Positions 9,607-20,181 of a DNA stretch of 64,000 nucleotides are shown here, one piece after another. The notes beneath the pieces were generated by a model, which worked only from the letters and a program-made list of their open reading frames with translations, had not been told where the DNA came from and ran no database searches. Source of the stretch: Candidatus Nitricoxidivorans perseverans (lineage in GTDB: Bacteria > Pseudomonadota > Gammaproteobacteria > Burkholderiales > Rhodocyclaceae); NCBI GenBank assembly GCA_030246985.1, contig CP107246.1, positions 1,304,282 to 1,368,281 on the forward strand. Reading direction: 5' to 3'. Within the stretch, counting starts at the first letter, position 1. Each line of letters starts with the position of its first letter. The position numbers and the translations under genes were made by a program.

Positions 9607-10350
9607 TCAGCGGCCGGAAAGCTTGTCGGCCTCGGCCTGGGCCTTGGCGAAATCCAGCTTGCCTTCGTAGATGGCCCGGCCCGTGATGGCGCCCATGATG
9701 CCCTCGCCCTGCACCGCGCAAAGCGCCTTGACGTCCTTGATGCAGGCGATGCCGCCGCTGGCGATGACCGGAATGGTGAGGGACTGCGCCAGCTTCACCG
9801 TGGCCTCCACATTGACGCCGGAGAGCATGCCGTCGCGGCCGATGTCGGTGTAGATGACCGCCTCGACGCCGTAGTCCTGGAACTTGCGCGCCAGGTCGAC
9901 GACGTCGTGGCCGGTCATCTTCGACCAGCCGTCGACGGCCACCTTGCCGTCCTTGGCGTCGAGCCCGACGATGATGTGGCCGGGGAAGGCGGTGCAGGCG
10001 TCGTGCAGGAAGCCGGGATTCTTCACGGCCGCCGTGCCGATGATGACGTAGCGGATGCCGTCGTCCAGGCATCGCGCGATGGTGTCGAGGTCGCGGATGC
10101 CGCCGCCGAGCTGCACGGGGATCTCGTCGCCGACCTCGCCCATGATGGCCTTGATGGCCGATTCGTTCTTGGGCTTGCCGGCGAAGGCGCCGTTGAGGTC
10201 GACGAGATGCAGCCGGCGCGCGCCCTGGGCGATCCAGTGGCGCGCCATGGCGGCGGGGTCTTCGGAGAACACCGTGGCATCGTCCATGGCGCCCTGCTTG
10301 AGGCGCACGCAATGCCCGTCCTTCAGGTCGATCGCGGGAATGATCAGCAT
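9607..10350 (-). CDS. hisA: ProFAR isomerase
   Basis: This 247-residue barrel enzyme isomerises ProFAR to PRFAR. Catalytic Asp8 ([14 protein letters not shown]) and the Asp near residue 129 ([14 protein letters not shown]) are present, as are the two phosphate-binding glycine loops (GGGIRD and ASGGIA). It is related to HisF by ancient duplication, and the paralogues are next to each other in the operon. One base separates it from the hisH stop. Confidence 0.97.
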   Translation of the reverse strand: MLIIPAIDLKDGHCVRLKQGAMDDATVFSEDPAAMARHWIAQGARRLHLVDLNGAFAGKPKNESAIKAIMGEVGDEIPVQLGGGIRDLDTIARCLDDGIRYVIIGTAAVKNPGFLHDACTAFPGHIIVGLDAKDGKVAVDGWSKMTGHDVVDLARKFQDYGVEAVIYTDIGRDGMLSGVNVEATVKLAQSLTIPVIASGGIACIKDVKALCAVQGEGIMGAITGRAIYEGKLDFAKAQAEADKLSGR

Positions 10351-10351
10351 G

Positions 10352-10990
10352 TCATGGGTTCCAGCGCATGAAGTTTGAAAGAAGTGTCAGTCCAGCCTGG
10401 GCGCTTTTTTCCGGATGGAACTGGATGGCGAAGAGGTTGGCGCGGGCCACCGCGCTGGTAAAGGGGATGCCATACACCGTCGAGCCGGCAATGGCCGAGG
10501 GCTCGGTCGGCTCGACGTAATAACTGTGCACGAAGTAGAAGCGGCTGCCGTCGGCGATGCCGTTCCACAGGGGATGCGGCGCGGCCTGGCTGACCCCGTT
10601 CCAGCCCATGTGGGGCACCTTCAGGCGGCTGCCGTCGGATGCGAACATCGCCGTTTCAGGAAAGCGGCAGACGCGGCCGGGAAGGATGGAGAGCCCCGGC
10701 ACATCGCCTTCCTCGCTGTGATCGAAGAGCATCTGCAGGCCGATGCAGATGCCCAGGAAAGGTTTTTCCGCCGCCGCGCGGATCACGGCGTCCCGCAGGC
10801 CGCGGGCATCGAGTTCCCGCATGCAGTCGGGCATCGCGCCCTGGCCGGGCACGACGACGCGGGAGGCTTCGGCCAGCCGCGCCGGATCCGCCGTGACGAG
10901 CACGCGGGCATCGGGCGCGACATGCTCGATCGCCTTGGCGACCGAGCGCAGGTTCCCCATGCCGTAATCGACGACTGCAACGGTGGTCAT
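10352..10990 (-). CDS. hisH: Imidazole glycerol phosphate synthase, glutaminase subunit
   Basis: This 212-residue class I glutamine amidotransferase supplies ammonia to HisF. The nucleophile Cys lies in the elbow [10 protein letters not shown] near residue 80, and the catalytic His/Glu pair in IQFHPEKS near the C-terminus. The start [17 protein letters not shown] at 10990 is the family start; the open frame extends further but without conserved sequence. It lies 10 bases after the hisB stop. Confidence 0.96.
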   Translation of the reverse strand: MTTVAVVDYGMGNLRSVAKAIEHVAPDARVLVTADPARLAEASRVVVPGQGAMPDCMRELDARGLRDAVIRAAAEKPFLGICIGLQMLFDHSEEGDVPGLSILPGRVCRFPETAMFASDGSRLKVPHMGWNGVSQAAPHPLWNGIADGSRFYFVHSYYVEPTEPSAIAGSTVYGIPFTSAVARANLFAIQFHPEKSAQAGLTLLSNFMRWNP

Positions 10991-11000
10991 GGCGCAGGGG

Positions 11001-11588
11001 TCAGAGCGTGCCCTTGGTCGATGGAACGGCGCCGGCAGCGCGCGGGTCGGCCTCGACCGCCATGCGCAGCGCCCGGCCGAAGGCCTTGAACACCGTCTCG
11101 GCCTGGTGGTGGGCGTTGTCGCCGCGCAGGCAGTCAATGTGCACCGTGAGGGCGGCGTGATTCACGAGGCCCTGGAAGAATTCGCGCACGAGGTCCACGT
11201 CGAAGTCGCCGATGGTCGAGCGGCTGAAATCGACGTCGAACGCCAGCCCAGGCCGGCCGGAGAGGTCGAGCACCACCCTCGACAGCGCTTCGTCGAGCGG
11301 CACATAGGCGTGGCCGTAGCGGGTGAGGCCCTTCTTGTCGCCCCAGGCCTTCGCCAGCGCCTGGCCGACGGCGATGCCGACATCCTCGACGGTGTGGTGC
11401 GCGTCGATGTGCAGGTCGCCCTCCGCCTCGACCTCCAGGTCGACCATGCCGTGACGGGCGATCTGATCGAGCATGTGGTCGAGGAAGCCGACGCCGGTGG
11501 CGAGCTTCGACCGCCCGGAACCGTCCAGGTCGAGCCGGACGCGGATACGGGTTTCCAAGGTGTCGCGTTGAATGTCAGCGGTGCGCAT
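11001..11588 (-). CDS. hisB: Imidazoleglycerol-phosphate dehydratase
   Basis: This 195-residue enzyme dehydrates imidazole glycerol phosphate to imidazole acetol phosphate using a di-manganese site. The His-rich ligand motifs are visible as [28 protein letters not shown] and the later [15 protein letters not shown]. It is the monofunctional form without the N-terminal histidinol-phosphate phosphatase found in enterobacteria, so the phosphatase must be encoded elsewhere. Twenty-two bases separate it from hisD; hisC would often be located at this junction but is not present. Confidence 0.96.
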   Translation of the reverse strand: MRTADIQRDTLETRIRVRLDLDGSGRSKLATGVGFLDHMLDQIARHGMVDLEVEAEGDLHIDAHHTVEDVGIAVGQALAKAWGDKKGLTRYGHAYVPLDEALSRVVLDLSGRPGLAFDVDFSRSTIGDFDVDLVREFFQGLVNHAALTVHIDCLRGDNAHHQAETVFKAFGRALRMAVEADPRAAGAVPSTKGTL

Positions 11589-11610
11589 GGGGAGAGAATA
11601 TCACGCCGAA

Positions 11611-12906
11611 TTACTCGAAGCGCAGCTCCGCGGCCCGTGCGTGGGCGGTGAGTCCCTCCCCGTGCGCCAGAGTCGAGGCGATGGGGCCGAGCGTCCGCGC
11701 GCCGGCCTGCGACACCTCAATCAGGCTCGTGCGCTTCTGGAAGTCGTAGACGCCCAGCGGGCTGGAGAAGCGGGCGCTGCGCGAGGTGGGCAGCACATGG
11801 TTGGGGCCGGCGCAGTAGTCGCCGAGCGACTCGGAGGCGTAATGGCCGATGAAGATGGCGCCGGCATGGCGGATTTTCTCCACCAGCGCGCGCGGCGTGG
11901 CGACCGCGAGTTCAAGGTGCTCCGGCGCGACGCGGTTGGCGATGAGACAGGCCTCGGCGAGATCGGTCACCCGGATCAATGCGCCGCGATGGGTGAGCGA
12001 GGCGGCGATGGTTTCACGGCGGGGCATGGCCGGCAGGAGTTTTTCGATGCTGGCCGCCACGCGCTCGATGAAGGCGGCGTCCGGGCAGAGCAGGAGGGAC
12101 TGCGCCAGCTCGTCGTGCTCGGCCTGGGCGAACAGGTCCATGGCCACCCAGTCCGGATCGCCGGAACCGTCCGAGATCACCAGCACTTCGGAGGGACCGG
12201 CGACCATGTCGATGCCGACGGTGCCGAAGACGCGGCGCTTGGCGGCCGCGACATACGCATTCCCCGGCCCCACGATCTTGTCGACCTGCGGGATGGTCTG
12301 CGTGCCATAGGCGAGCGCCGCGACGGCCTGCGCGCCGCCGATGGTGAACACGCGGTCGACGCCAGCCAGGTGGGCGGCCGCCAGCATCAGGTTGTTGCGC
12401 TCGCCGCCGGGCGTCGGCACGACCATGATGAGCTCGCGCACCCCCGCCACCTTGGCGGGCAGTGCGTTCATCAGCACCGAGGACGGATAGGCCGCCTTGC
12501 CGCCGGGCACGTAGAGGCCCACACGGTCGAGCGGCGTCACCTTCTGGCCCAGGCGCGTGCCGTCACTTTCCGTGTATTCCCAGGATTCGGCCTTCTGGCG
12601 CGCATGGTAGGCGCGGATGCGAACAGCGGCATCCTGCAGCGCGGACTTCTGGCCGGCCGACAGGCTGTCGAAGGCGGCCTTGAGAACCTCCTGCGAAAGT
12701 TCGAGTTCCGCCATGCTCCGCGCGTCGAGCTTGTCGAAGCGACGCGTGTAATAGAGCACTGCGGCGTCGCCCAGCGTGCGCACGCCGGCGAGGATCTCGG
12801 CAACGGTGCGCTCGATGGTCTCGTCGGTGGAGTGGTCGAAGGCCAGCAGCGCGTCGAGCGTGGGCAGGAATTCCGGATCTCGGGTCGACAGCCGGCGGAT
12901 GTTCAT
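11611..12906 (-). CDS. hisD: Histidinol dehydrogenase
   Basis: This 431-residue zinc-dependent dehydrogenase performs the last two oxidations, from histidinol to histidine, with NAD+. Family blocks include [23 protein letters not shown], the glycine-rich [12 protein letters not shown], and [11 protein letters not shown] near residue 240. The late APEHLELA block and [18 protein letters not shown] are also present. Length is normal. The start overlaps the hisG stop by 4 bases. Confidence 0.97.
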   Translation of the reverse strand: MNIRRLSTRDPEFLPTLDALLAFDHSTDETIERTVAEILAGVRTLGDAAVLYYTRRFDKLDARSMAELELSQEVLKAAFDSLSAGQKSALQDAAVRIRAYHARQKAESWEYTESDGTRLGQKVTPLDRVGLYVPGGKAAYPSSVLMNALPAKVAGVRELIMVVPTPGGERNNLMLAAAHLAGVDRVFTIGGAQAVAALAYGTQTIPQVDKIVGPGNAYVAAAKRRVFGTVGIDMVAGPSEVLVISDGSGDPDWVAMDLFAQAEHDELAQSLLLCPDAAFIERVAASIEKLLPAMPRRETIAASLTHRGALIRVTDLAEACLIANRVAPEHLELAVATPRALVEKIRHAGAIFIGHYASESLGDYCAGPNHVLPTSRSARFSSPLGVYDFQKRTSLIEVSQAGARTLGPIASTLAHGEGLTAHARAAELRFE

Positions 12907-13556
12907 CGCACGGCTCCCGCAAAGGCATCGATGACCGGCTGAAGCAGGTCGCGCTTCATTTTCAGCGACGCCTGGTTGACGATCAGCCGCGAAGAAATGG
13001 GCATGATGTCCTCAACCTCGACGAGATTGTTGGCACGCAGCGTGGAGCCGCTGGAGACGAGATCGACGATGGCGTCGGAAAGCCCCGCCAGCGGCGCCAG
13101 CTCCATGGAGCCGTAGAGCTTGATGAGGTCGACGTGAACGCCCTTGGCGGCGAAATGCTCGCGGGCGGTCTGGATGTATTTCGTCGCCACGCGCAGGCGC
13201 GCGCCCCGGCGCACGGCGGCGGCGTAGTCGAAGCCGACGGGCGCCGCGACGCACATGCGGCACTTCGCGATCTTCAGGTCAAGCGGCTGGTAGAGGCCCG
13301 CGCCGCCATGCTCGATCAGCACGTCCTTGCCGGCGATGCCGAGGTCGGCCGCGCCATACTGCACGTAGGTCGGCACGTCGGAAGCGCGCACGATGACCAC
13401 GCGCACGTCGGGACGGTTGGTGTCGATGATGAGCCGGCGCGAGGATTCCGGATTCTCGGCCGGCACGATGCCCGCCGCCGCGAGCAGGGGCAGGGTCTCC
13501 TCGAAGATGCGGCCCTTGGAGAGGGCCACGGTGATGGATGGGGTTATGCCGTTCAT
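12903..13556 (-). CDS. hisG: ATP phosphoribosyltransferase, short form
   Basis: This 217-residue enzyme catalyses the first, committed step of histidine synthesis, joining ATP and PRPP. It begins with [23 protein letters not shown]. The PRPP-binding region [15 protein letters not shown] lies near residue 170. The length marks it as the short form (HisGS) that lacks the C-terminal regulatory domain and needs HisZ for activity and feedback control; hisZ is not in this window. It lies 4 bases after the murA stop, so histidine synthesis is transcribed behind a cell-wall gene. Confidence 0.96.
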   Translation of the reverse strand: MNGITPSITVALSKGRIFEETLPLLAAAGIVPAENPESSRRLIIDTNRPDVRVVIVRASDVPTYVQYGAADLGIAGKDVLIEHGGAGLYQPLDLKIAKCRMCVAAPVGFDYAAAVRRGARLRVATKYIQTAREHFAAKGVHVDLIKLYGSMELAPLAGLSDAIVDLVSSGSTLRANNLVEVEDIMPISSRLIVNQASLKMKRDLLQPVIDAFAGAVR

Positions 13557-13560
13557 GCGG

Positions 13561-14811
<1,251 letters not shown>

Positions 14812-15567
14812 TCAGTTTCTCAGTTTGTAGCCGCTTCTCAGCAACATCAGCGTCAGCGCAGTCAGAACGAGGAAGCATGCGCTTACCACGGCCAGGCTCA
14901 GCCAGGGCGACACGTCGGAAATGCCGAAGAAGCCGTGTCGGAAGCCGTCGATCATGTAGAAGACGGGATTGTAGTGCGATACCGCCCGCCAGAAGGGGGG
15001 CAGAGAGTTGATCGAGTAGAAGACGCCGGACAGAAAGGTCAGCGGCATGATCACGAAGTTCTGGAAGCCCGCCATCTGGTCGAACTTGTCGGCCCATATG
15101 CCGGCGACGATGCCGAAGGCGGCGAAGATGCCGCCGCCCAGGACGGCGAAGACCAGTATCCAGGCAGGCTGAGCAAGGCCGGGCTGCGCGAACCACAGAC
15201 CGACCAACAGGACGCCCGCGCCGACCAGCAGGCCGCGCAGCACGGCGGCCAGCGCGTAGGCGGCCAGGAACTCTCCGTGGGAAATCGGCGTGAGCAGGAT
15301 GAAGACGAGGTTGCCGGTGACTTTCGACTGTATGAGCGACGACGAGGTGTTCGCGAATGCGTTCTGCAGCAGCGACATCATCACCAGGCCCGGGATCAGG
15401 AAGGCCGTGTAGGAAACCGTGCCATAGACCTGCACCCTTCCCTCCAGCACATGCGAGAAGACCAGGAGGTAGAGCCAGGCGGTAAGGACGGGCGCGGCCA
15501 GCGTCTGGAGGATGATCTTCCAGAAGCGCAGCAACTCCTTGCGCAGCAGCGTCATGAAGCCGGTCAT
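14812..15567 (-). CDS. ABC-2 type transporter permease (YadH-like)
   Basis: This 251-residue integral membrane protein has about six hydrophobic spans and the ABC-2 family signature around GFQNFVIMPLTFLSGVFYSINSLP, followed by YNPVFYMIDGFRHGFFG. It is the membrane half of an exporter whose ATPase is the gene immediately upstream. The homologous E. coli pair is YadG/YadH, whose substrate is unknown. Location between mla and murA suggests an envelope substrate, but that is inference only. The start at 15567 overlaps the ATPase stop by 4 bases. Confidence 0.9.
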   Translation of the reverse strand: MTGFMTLLRKELLRFWKIILQTLAAPVLTAWLYLLVFSHVLEGRVQVYGTVSYTAFLIPGLVMMSLLQNAFANTSSSLIQSKVTGNLVFILLTPISHGEFLAAYALAAVLRGLLVGAGVLLVGLWFAQPGLAQPAWILVFAVLGGGIFAAFGIVAGIWADKFDQMAGFQNFVIMPLTFLSGVFYSINSLPPFWRAVSHYNPVFYMIDGFRHGFFGISDVSPWLSLAVVSACFLVLTALTLMLLRSGYKLRN

Positions 15568-16295
15568 GTCTTCATCACCCGCATGAAGGCCTCCTCCAGG
15601 CTCAACGACTCGCCGCCGAAACGCGCAATCAGGTTGGCGGTGCTGTCGAGCGCGACGACCCGGCCAGACTTCATCATCGCGATGCGCCCGCACAGACTTT
15701 CGGCCTCCTCGAGGTAATGCGTCGTCAGCACGATGGTGTGGCCGTCCGCGTTCAGGCGCCGGATGAAGCGCCAGAGAGCCTGGCGCAGCTCCACATCCAC
15801 GCCGGCGGTTGGCTCGTCTAGGACGATGACCGGCGGGCGATGCACCAGGGCCTGCGCCACCAGCACGCGCCTCTTCATGCCGCCCGATAGCATGCGCATG
15901 TTGGCGTCCGCCTTTCCCGCGAGGTCGAGGTTCTCCAGGATTTCGTCGATCCATGCGCCATTGTCGCGGATGCCGAAATAGCCGGACTGGATCTCCAGCG
16001 TCTCCCGCACGGTGAAGAAGGGATCGAACACGAGTTCCTGGGGCACGACGCCCAGGTGCCGGCGCGCCGCGCGGTAGTCGGCCTGCACGTCGTGGCCCAT
16101 GACCTCCAGACAGCCGGCATCGGGGCGCACGAGGCCGGCCAGGGCGGAAATCAGAGTCGTCTTGCCGGCGCCGTTGGGGCCGAGCAGTCCGAAGAACTCG
16201 CCCCGGCCGATCTCCAGGTCGACGCCATCCAGCGCCCGGATCGCGCCGAAGCGCTTGGTGACGCCGGAGATACGGATTGAGGGAAAGTCAGGCAA
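15564..16295 (-). CDS. ABC transporter ATP-binding protein (YadG-like)
   Basis: This 243-residue ATPase drives the adjacent ABC-2 permease. It has Walker A GPNGAGKTT near residue 39, a Q-loop region (VVPQELVFDPFFTVRE), the signature MLSGGMKRRVLVAQAL, Walker B VIVLDEPT and the switch His in VLTTHYLEEAE. This is the complete motif set of an active ABC ATPase. It overlaps the end of the STAS gene and continues the mla transcript. Confidence 0.93.
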   Translation of the reverse strand: MPDFPSIRISGVTKRFGAIRALDGVDLEIGRGEFFGLLGPNGAGKTTLISALAGLVRPDAGCLEVMGHDVQADYRAARRHLGVVPQELVFDPFFTVRETLEIQSGYFGIRDNGAWIDEILENLDLAGKADANMRMLSGGMKRRVLVAQALVHRPPVIVLDEPTAGVDVELRQALWRFIRRLNADGHTIVLTTHYLEEAESLCGRIAMMKSGRVVALDSTANLIARFGGESLSLEEAFMRVMKT

Positions 16296-16569
16296 GCGGC
16301 AGAAGATCGGCGACGCCGTAGAGCTGCGCCAGCGACCGCACGCTTTCGGGAGGATAGTCGATGGAAAGGTCGGATCCCCGCTCGCGGGCCATGCGCAGCC
16401 AGTCGAATAATATGGCCAGCGAAGCGGAGTCCACCTCCGTCACCTGCGATAGATCGACGACGGAGGCGCCGGCACCGATCGCCGATTCGCCAGCCGACTT
16501 GAGTTGCGTCGCCAGGGCGATGGTCATGGGGCCGATCACCTGAAGGCGATCACCGCTTGCCTGGATCAT
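16288..16569 (-). CDS. mlaB: STAS-domain protein, MlaB
   Basis: This 93-residue STAS-domain protein is the predicted cytoplasmic MlaB subunit that stabilises and activates the MlaFE transporter. The STAS phospho-loop region VVDLSQVTEVDSASLAILFDWL is visible near residues 38-60, with the serine that corresponds to the conserved Ser/Thr position. It overlaps the mlaC stop by 4 bases and ends inside the start of the ABC ATPase. Family membership alone would allow an anti-sigma antagonist role, but the operon fixes the assignment. Confidence 0.9.
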   Translation of the reverse strand: MIQASGDRLQVIGPMTIALATQLKSAGESAIGAGASVVDLSQVTEVDSASLAILFDWLRMARERGSDLSIDYPPESVRSLAQLYGVADLLPLA

Positions 16570-17183
16570 TGCTTCCCGGCAACCGGCGTGTCGGCGGTCT
16601 TGTTCTTGGCCTGGAGCGTTCCGATCAGGCCGTCGATGCCGCCGGCGCGGATTTCCTGGGCAAAGGAGTCGCGGTAGTTGGTCACCAGGCTGATGCCCGC
16701 AACTTCGATGTCATACACCTTCCAGCCCGAATTCTTTTCCAGGAAGTAATCAAGCTGGACCGGCTTGCCGCCGGGCTGGCGGATCTCGGTGCGCACGCGG
16801 ACGTCGGTGTCGGCCGGCTGTATCTTGACCGGCTTGAAGTCTATGGTCTGGTTGCGGTACTCCGTCAGCGCCTTGGAGTAGGTGCGCACGAGCAGGACGC
16901 GGAATTCGTCGGTCAGCGACTGGCGCTGTGCCGCACTGGCCTGCCGCCAGTCCTTGCCCATGGACAGCGCCGTCATTCGCGTGAAGTTGAAATGAGGCAG
17001 CACCTTCGCCTCGACCAGTTCGATCGCCTTCCTCGTATTGCCCGATTGGATGTCCTTGTCCTTGCGGACGATGTCGAGCACCTCGTTGGTCACGTTCCGG
17101 ACGAGCACGTCCGGCGCCAGTTCTTCGGCGCCAGCTGCGCCGGTAATGAGCAGGCCTGTCAGCAGGCCGAGCAGCCACTTCAT
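16566..17183 (-). CDS. mlaC: Periplasmic phospholipid-binding protein MlaC
   Basis: This 205-residue exported protein shuttles phospholipids between the outer-membrane MlaA complex and the inner-membrane MlaFEDB transporter. An N-terminal signal peptide (MKWLLGLLTGLLITGAAGAEE) is followed by the Ttg2/MlaC domain, including VLPHFNFTRMTALSMGKDWRQAS and, towards the C-terminus, WKVYDIEVAGISLVTNYRDSF. The start at 17183 was preferred over an ATG five codons upstream because it gives a compact signal peptide. It lies 36 bases after mlaA. Confidence 0.94.
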   Translation of the reverse strand: MKWLLGLLTGLLITGAAGAEELAPDVLVRNVTNEVLDIVRKDKDIQSGNTRKAIELVEAKVLPHFNFTRMTALSMGKDWRQASAAQRQSLTDEFRVLLVRTYSKALTEYRNQTIDFKPVKIQPADTDVRVRTEIRQPGGKPVQLDYFLEKNSGWKVYDIEVAGISLVTNYRDSFAQEIRAGGIDGLIGTLQAKNKTADTPVAGKQ

Positions 17184-17219
17184 CGAATGTCCTTGCAATA
17201 AATGGTGGGGTTGGAGAAT

Positions 17220-17915
17220 TTATTCCCTGGGTTCCCGCGGCGGGTTGCCGTCATGGATCAAGCTGCGGCGGCGCTGCAGATAGCCGTCGCGAACATAGGA
17301 ATACTTGTCGAGCGCCGCCTCTTCGATCACCTTGTCGGCGGGCAGCAAGGTGGCCCGGTCGCTGACGATACGCAGGGCCAACAATGTATTGCGGGTCGGG
17401 ATGTGACCGACGTCGGCGACAGGGTCGGCCATCACGTCGAGCACGAGGCCGGCGGTATCGCGCACGTTGCGCGGACCGAAGAACGGCACCACCACATAGG
17501 CGCCGGGATCGGCGCCCCAGCGGCCGAAGGTCTGCCCGAAATCCTCCTCGTGCTTTTCGAGGCCCGCCTCGGTCGCCACATCGATCAGGCCGAGGATGCC
17601 TACGGTGCTGTTGATGAGGAAGCGGCCCGCATCCGAGGCGGCCTCGGCCGGCTTGCCCTGGAGTAGGTTGTTCACGGCGATGAAAACGTCGGCGATGTTG
17701 CCGAAGAAATTGGTGACGCCGGTCTTCACCGGCGACGGCAGGGCCGCATCGTAGCCCTTCGACACCGGCTTGATGATGGCCGTGTCCAGCCCTTCGTTGA
17801 AGGCGAACATGGCTCGGTTGAAGCCCTCGATCGGATCCTTCTGGTTGCCGGAGGTGGCGCAGCCGCCGAGAAGCATCGCGGCGGCCAGGGTGACGATGAT
17901 CCGGTTTCGGGTCAT
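17220..17915 (-). CDS. mlaA: Outer-membrane lipoprotein MlaA (VacJ)
   Basis: This 231-residue lipoprotein removes phospholipids from the outer leaflet of the outer membrane. The signal peptide ends in a lipobox (MLLGGC, Cys near residue 19). Family blocks DPIEGFNRAMFAFNEGLD, FLINSTVGILGLIDVATEAGL and GPRNVRDTAGLVLDVMADP are present. It is placed between mlaD and mlaC, an arrangement usual in betaproteobacteria and different from E. coli, where mlaA is unlinked. Its start overlaps the mlaD stop by 4 bases. Confidence 0.95.
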   Translation of the reverse strand: MTRNRIIVTLAAAMLLGGCATSGNQKDPIEGFNRAMFAFNEGLDTAIIKPVSKGYDAALPSPVKTGVTNFFGNIADVFIAVNNLLQGKPAEAASDAGRFLINSTVGILGLIDVATEAGLEKHEEDFGQTFGRWGADPGAYVVVPFFGPRNVRDTAGLVLDVMADPVADVGHIPTRNTLLALRIVSDRATLLPADKVIEEAALDKYSYVRDGYLQRRRSLIHDGNPPREPRE

Positions 17916-18388
17916 TTTCCTTCCTTCTTGTCTTCTTCGGCAGCCTTGTTGAACATGAACTGGCTGATCAGTTTCTCCAGCACCACCGCCGACTGGGTCT
18001 TCTTGATCGTATCGCCCGCTTTCAGCATTTTCGTATCGCCGCCCACTTCGAAACCGATGTACTGCTCGCCCAGGAGGCCGGAAGTGTTGATGGTGGCGAA
18101 AGTGTCGCGCGGAAACCTGAATCGGCCGTCCACCTGCATGCCGACGATCGCCAGATAGCTTTCCGGATCGAAACGCACGTCGGCCACCCGTCCCACCACC
18201 ACCCCGGCGCTTTTCACCGGCGCCCGTACCTTCAGGCCCCCAATGTTATCAAACCTGGCCTCCAGCCGATATGTCTCTCCCATATTCGAGCCGGAGAGAT
18301 TGCCCACTTTGAGGGCCAAAAACAACAGGGAGGCCAAACCAATGGCGACGAAAATCCCTACCCATAAATCAAGTGTAAGACGGTTCAT
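17912..18388 (-). CDS. mlaD: Phospholipid transport MCE protein MlaD
   Basis: This 158-residue protein has one N-terminal membrane helix (DLWVGIFVAIGLASLLFLALKVG) and one MCE domain (YRLEARFDNIGGLKVRAPVKSAGVVVGRV). It forms the hexameric periplasmic lipid-binding ring on MlaE. The typical hydrophobic pore-loop region follows at residues 95-120 (TSGLLGEQYIGFEVGG). The start overlaps the mlaE stop by one base. Confidence 0.95.
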   Translation of the reverse strand: MNRLTLDLWVGIFVAIGLASLLFLALKVGNLSGSNMGETYRLEARFDNIGGLKVRAPVKSAGVVVGRVADVRFDPESYLAIVGMQVDGRFRFPRDTFATINTSGLLGEQYIGFEVGGDTKMLKAGDTIKKTQSAVVLEKLISQFMFNKAAEEDKKEGK

Positions 18389-19182
18389 TAAGCCCCCCGG
18401 AACATGAATGCGGTGAGAATGAAGTCGGCGGCGAGAATCGCCAGCGAGGATGTGACGACGGTGCGCGTGGTGGCGCCGGAAACGCCTTCGGCGGTCGGGT
18501 CGCAGTCGTAGCCTTCGAAGACGGCGATCCAGCTGATGATGATGCCGAAGACGAAGCTCTTGATAACGCCGTTCATGATGTCCTCGCGGAAGTCCACCGA
18601 CGCCTGCATCTGCGACCAGAACGACCCTTCGTCGACCCCGATCAGCTGAACGCCGACCAGGTAACCGCCGAAGATGCCCAGCGCGGAAAAAAGCGCTGCC
18701 AGGATCGGCATCGAGATCACGCCGGCCCAGAAGCGCGGCGCGACCACGCGGGCAATCGGGTTGACCGCCATCATCTCCATGGCCGAAAGCTGCTCGGTGG
18801 CCTTCATCAAGCCGATCTCGGCGGTGATGGCCGAGCCGGCGCGGCTGGCGAACAGGAGCGCCGCCACCACCGGCCCCAGCTCGCGCACCAGCGACAGGGC
18901 GACCAGGATGCCCAGCGCCTCGGAGGAGCCGTAGCGCTGGAGCGTGTCGTAGCCTTGCAGACCCAGCACCATGCCGACGAAGAGTCCGGATACCAGGATG
19001 ATGATGAGCGACAGGACGCCGGTGAAATAGATTTCCCGGATCGTGAGGTTGAAGCGCCTGAGCGCCGTGCCGGAATACAGCAGCGTCATCAGGAGGAAGC
19101 GGCTGGCGAAGCCGAGGCGCCAGATGCGGTCGTTTACCCGCTTGCCGAGGCCGCGCAGGCCGCCGGCCAGATGATCAAGCAT
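18388..19182 (-). CDS. mlaE: Phospholipid ABC transporter permease MlaE
   Basis: This 264-residue permease is the inner-membrane channel of the Mla phospholipid system. Five or six hydrophobic spans are visible, and the conserved MlaE block ELGPVVAALLFASRAGSAITAEIGLM lies near residue 105. Behind it is the coupling segment AMEMMAVNPIARVVAPRFWAG. It overlaps the mlaF stop by 8 bases. Length and motif order match the family. Confidence 0.95.
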   Translation of the reverse strand: MLDHLAGGLRGLGKRVNDRIWRLGFASRFLLMTLLYSGTALRRFNLTIREIYFTGVLSLIIILVSGLFVGMVLGLQGYDTLQRYGSSEALGILVALSLVRELGPVVAALLFASRAGSAITAEIGLMKATEQLSAMEMMAVNPIARVVAPRFWAGVISMPILAALFSALGIFGGYLVGVQLIGVDEGSFWSQMQASVDFREDIMNGVIKSFVFGIIISWIAVFEGYDCDPTAEGVSGATTRTVVTSSLAILAADFILTAFMFRGA

Positions 19183-20008
19183 GACCCCTCACCTCCGTTT
19201 TCGCGAAGATTTCCTCATCCCAGGCGCGGGTGGGATAGTGGAAGGCCATCGGTCCGTCGATCTCGCCCCGGACGAACTGGTGCACGAATGGCGCCTGCGA
19301 GGCGCGGATTTCCTCGGCGGTGCCTTCGGCGATGATCTTGCCCTCGGACACGAAGTAGACATAATCGACGATTTTCAGGGACTCCTGGACATCATGGGTG
19401 ACGACGATGGAACTGGCGCCCAGCGCGTCGTTCAGGCTGCGGATCAGGTCGCCGACGATGGACAGGGAAATCGGGTCGAGGCCGGCAAACGGTTCATCGT
19501 ACATAATGAGCATGGGATCGAGGGCGATGGCGCGCGCCAGCGCCACCCGCCGGGCCATGCCGCCGGAGAGCTCGGAGGGCATCAGGTTGTGCGCGCCGCG
19601 CAGGCCCACGGCGTTCAGCTTCATCATCACCATGTCGTGGATCAGGTCTTCCGGCAGGTCTGTGTGCTCGCGCATCTGGAAGGCCACGTTGTCGAAGACC
19701 GTCATATCGGTGAACAGGGCGCCGAACTGGAACAGCATGCCCATGCGCCGGCGCATGGCGTACAGGCTGTCGGCGTCCATGTCCGGGACCGACCGTCCAT
19801 CCACCAGGACTTTGCCGGAAGTCGGCTTGATCTGGCCGCCGATAAGGCGCAGGGTGGTGGTCTTGCCGCCGCCGCTGATGCCCATGATCGCCACCACCTT
19901 GCCGCGCGGAATCTCCATGTTGATGCCAGTGAGAATCGGCCGCCGGTCATAGGCGAAATTGACGTCGGTGAGCTTGACGAGCGGATGGACGGACACGGGA
20001 GCTGACAT
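19175..20008 (-). CDS. mlaF: Phospholipid ABC transporter ATPase MlaF
   Basis: This 277-residue ATPase energises MlaE. It has Walker A GISGGGKTTT near residue 42, signature ELSGGMARRVALARAI, Walker B MLIMYDEPFAGLD and switch His in IVVTHDVQES. It is the first gene of the long minus-strand block that runs to tatC. The start at 20008 (MSAPVSVHP) was chosen because conserved sequence begins there; an in-frame ATG 25 codons upstream would add an unrelated leader. A TAGAAT -10-like element at 20050-20055 on the minus strand could serve transcription. Confidence 0.94.
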   Translation of the reverse strand: MSAPVSVHPLVKLTDVNFAYDRRPILTGINMEIPRGKVVAIMGISGGGKTTTLRLIGGQIKPTSGKVLVDGRSVPDMDADSLYAMRRRMGMLFQFGALFTDMTVFDNVAFQMREHTDLPEDLIHDMVMMKLNAVGLRGAHNLMPSELSGGMARRVALARAIALDPMLIMYDEPFAGLDPISLSIVGDLIRSLNDALGASSIVVTHDVQESLKIVDYVYFVSEGKIIAEGTAEEIRASQAPFVHQFVRGEIDGPMAFHYPTRAWDEEIFAKTEVRGHA

Positions 20009-20181
20009 GGGAGCGGAACGGTTGTGCCTGGACTGAAAGAACCGTTGGGATTCTAGCAGACCCGATGGATTGCTGGCATCCAATCCGATGATATCCGGAT
20101 AGTTTCCGCCTCACCACCGGTCATAGGCGCAAGCGCTTTACGCTATGATGCCGACGAATTATTCCATTCATATTTCCTATC
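20009..20181. promoter_or_regulatory. Divergent control region between mlaF and the pilus locus
   Basis: These 173 bases separate mlaF (minus) from the sigma-54 regulator gene (plus). A TAGAAT hexamer on the minus strand (20050-20055) and TATGAT on the plus strand (20144-20149) are -10-like. Neither has a strong -35 partner, and no sigma-54 GG/GC element was found here. The assignment of promoters is tentative. Confidence 0.35.
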
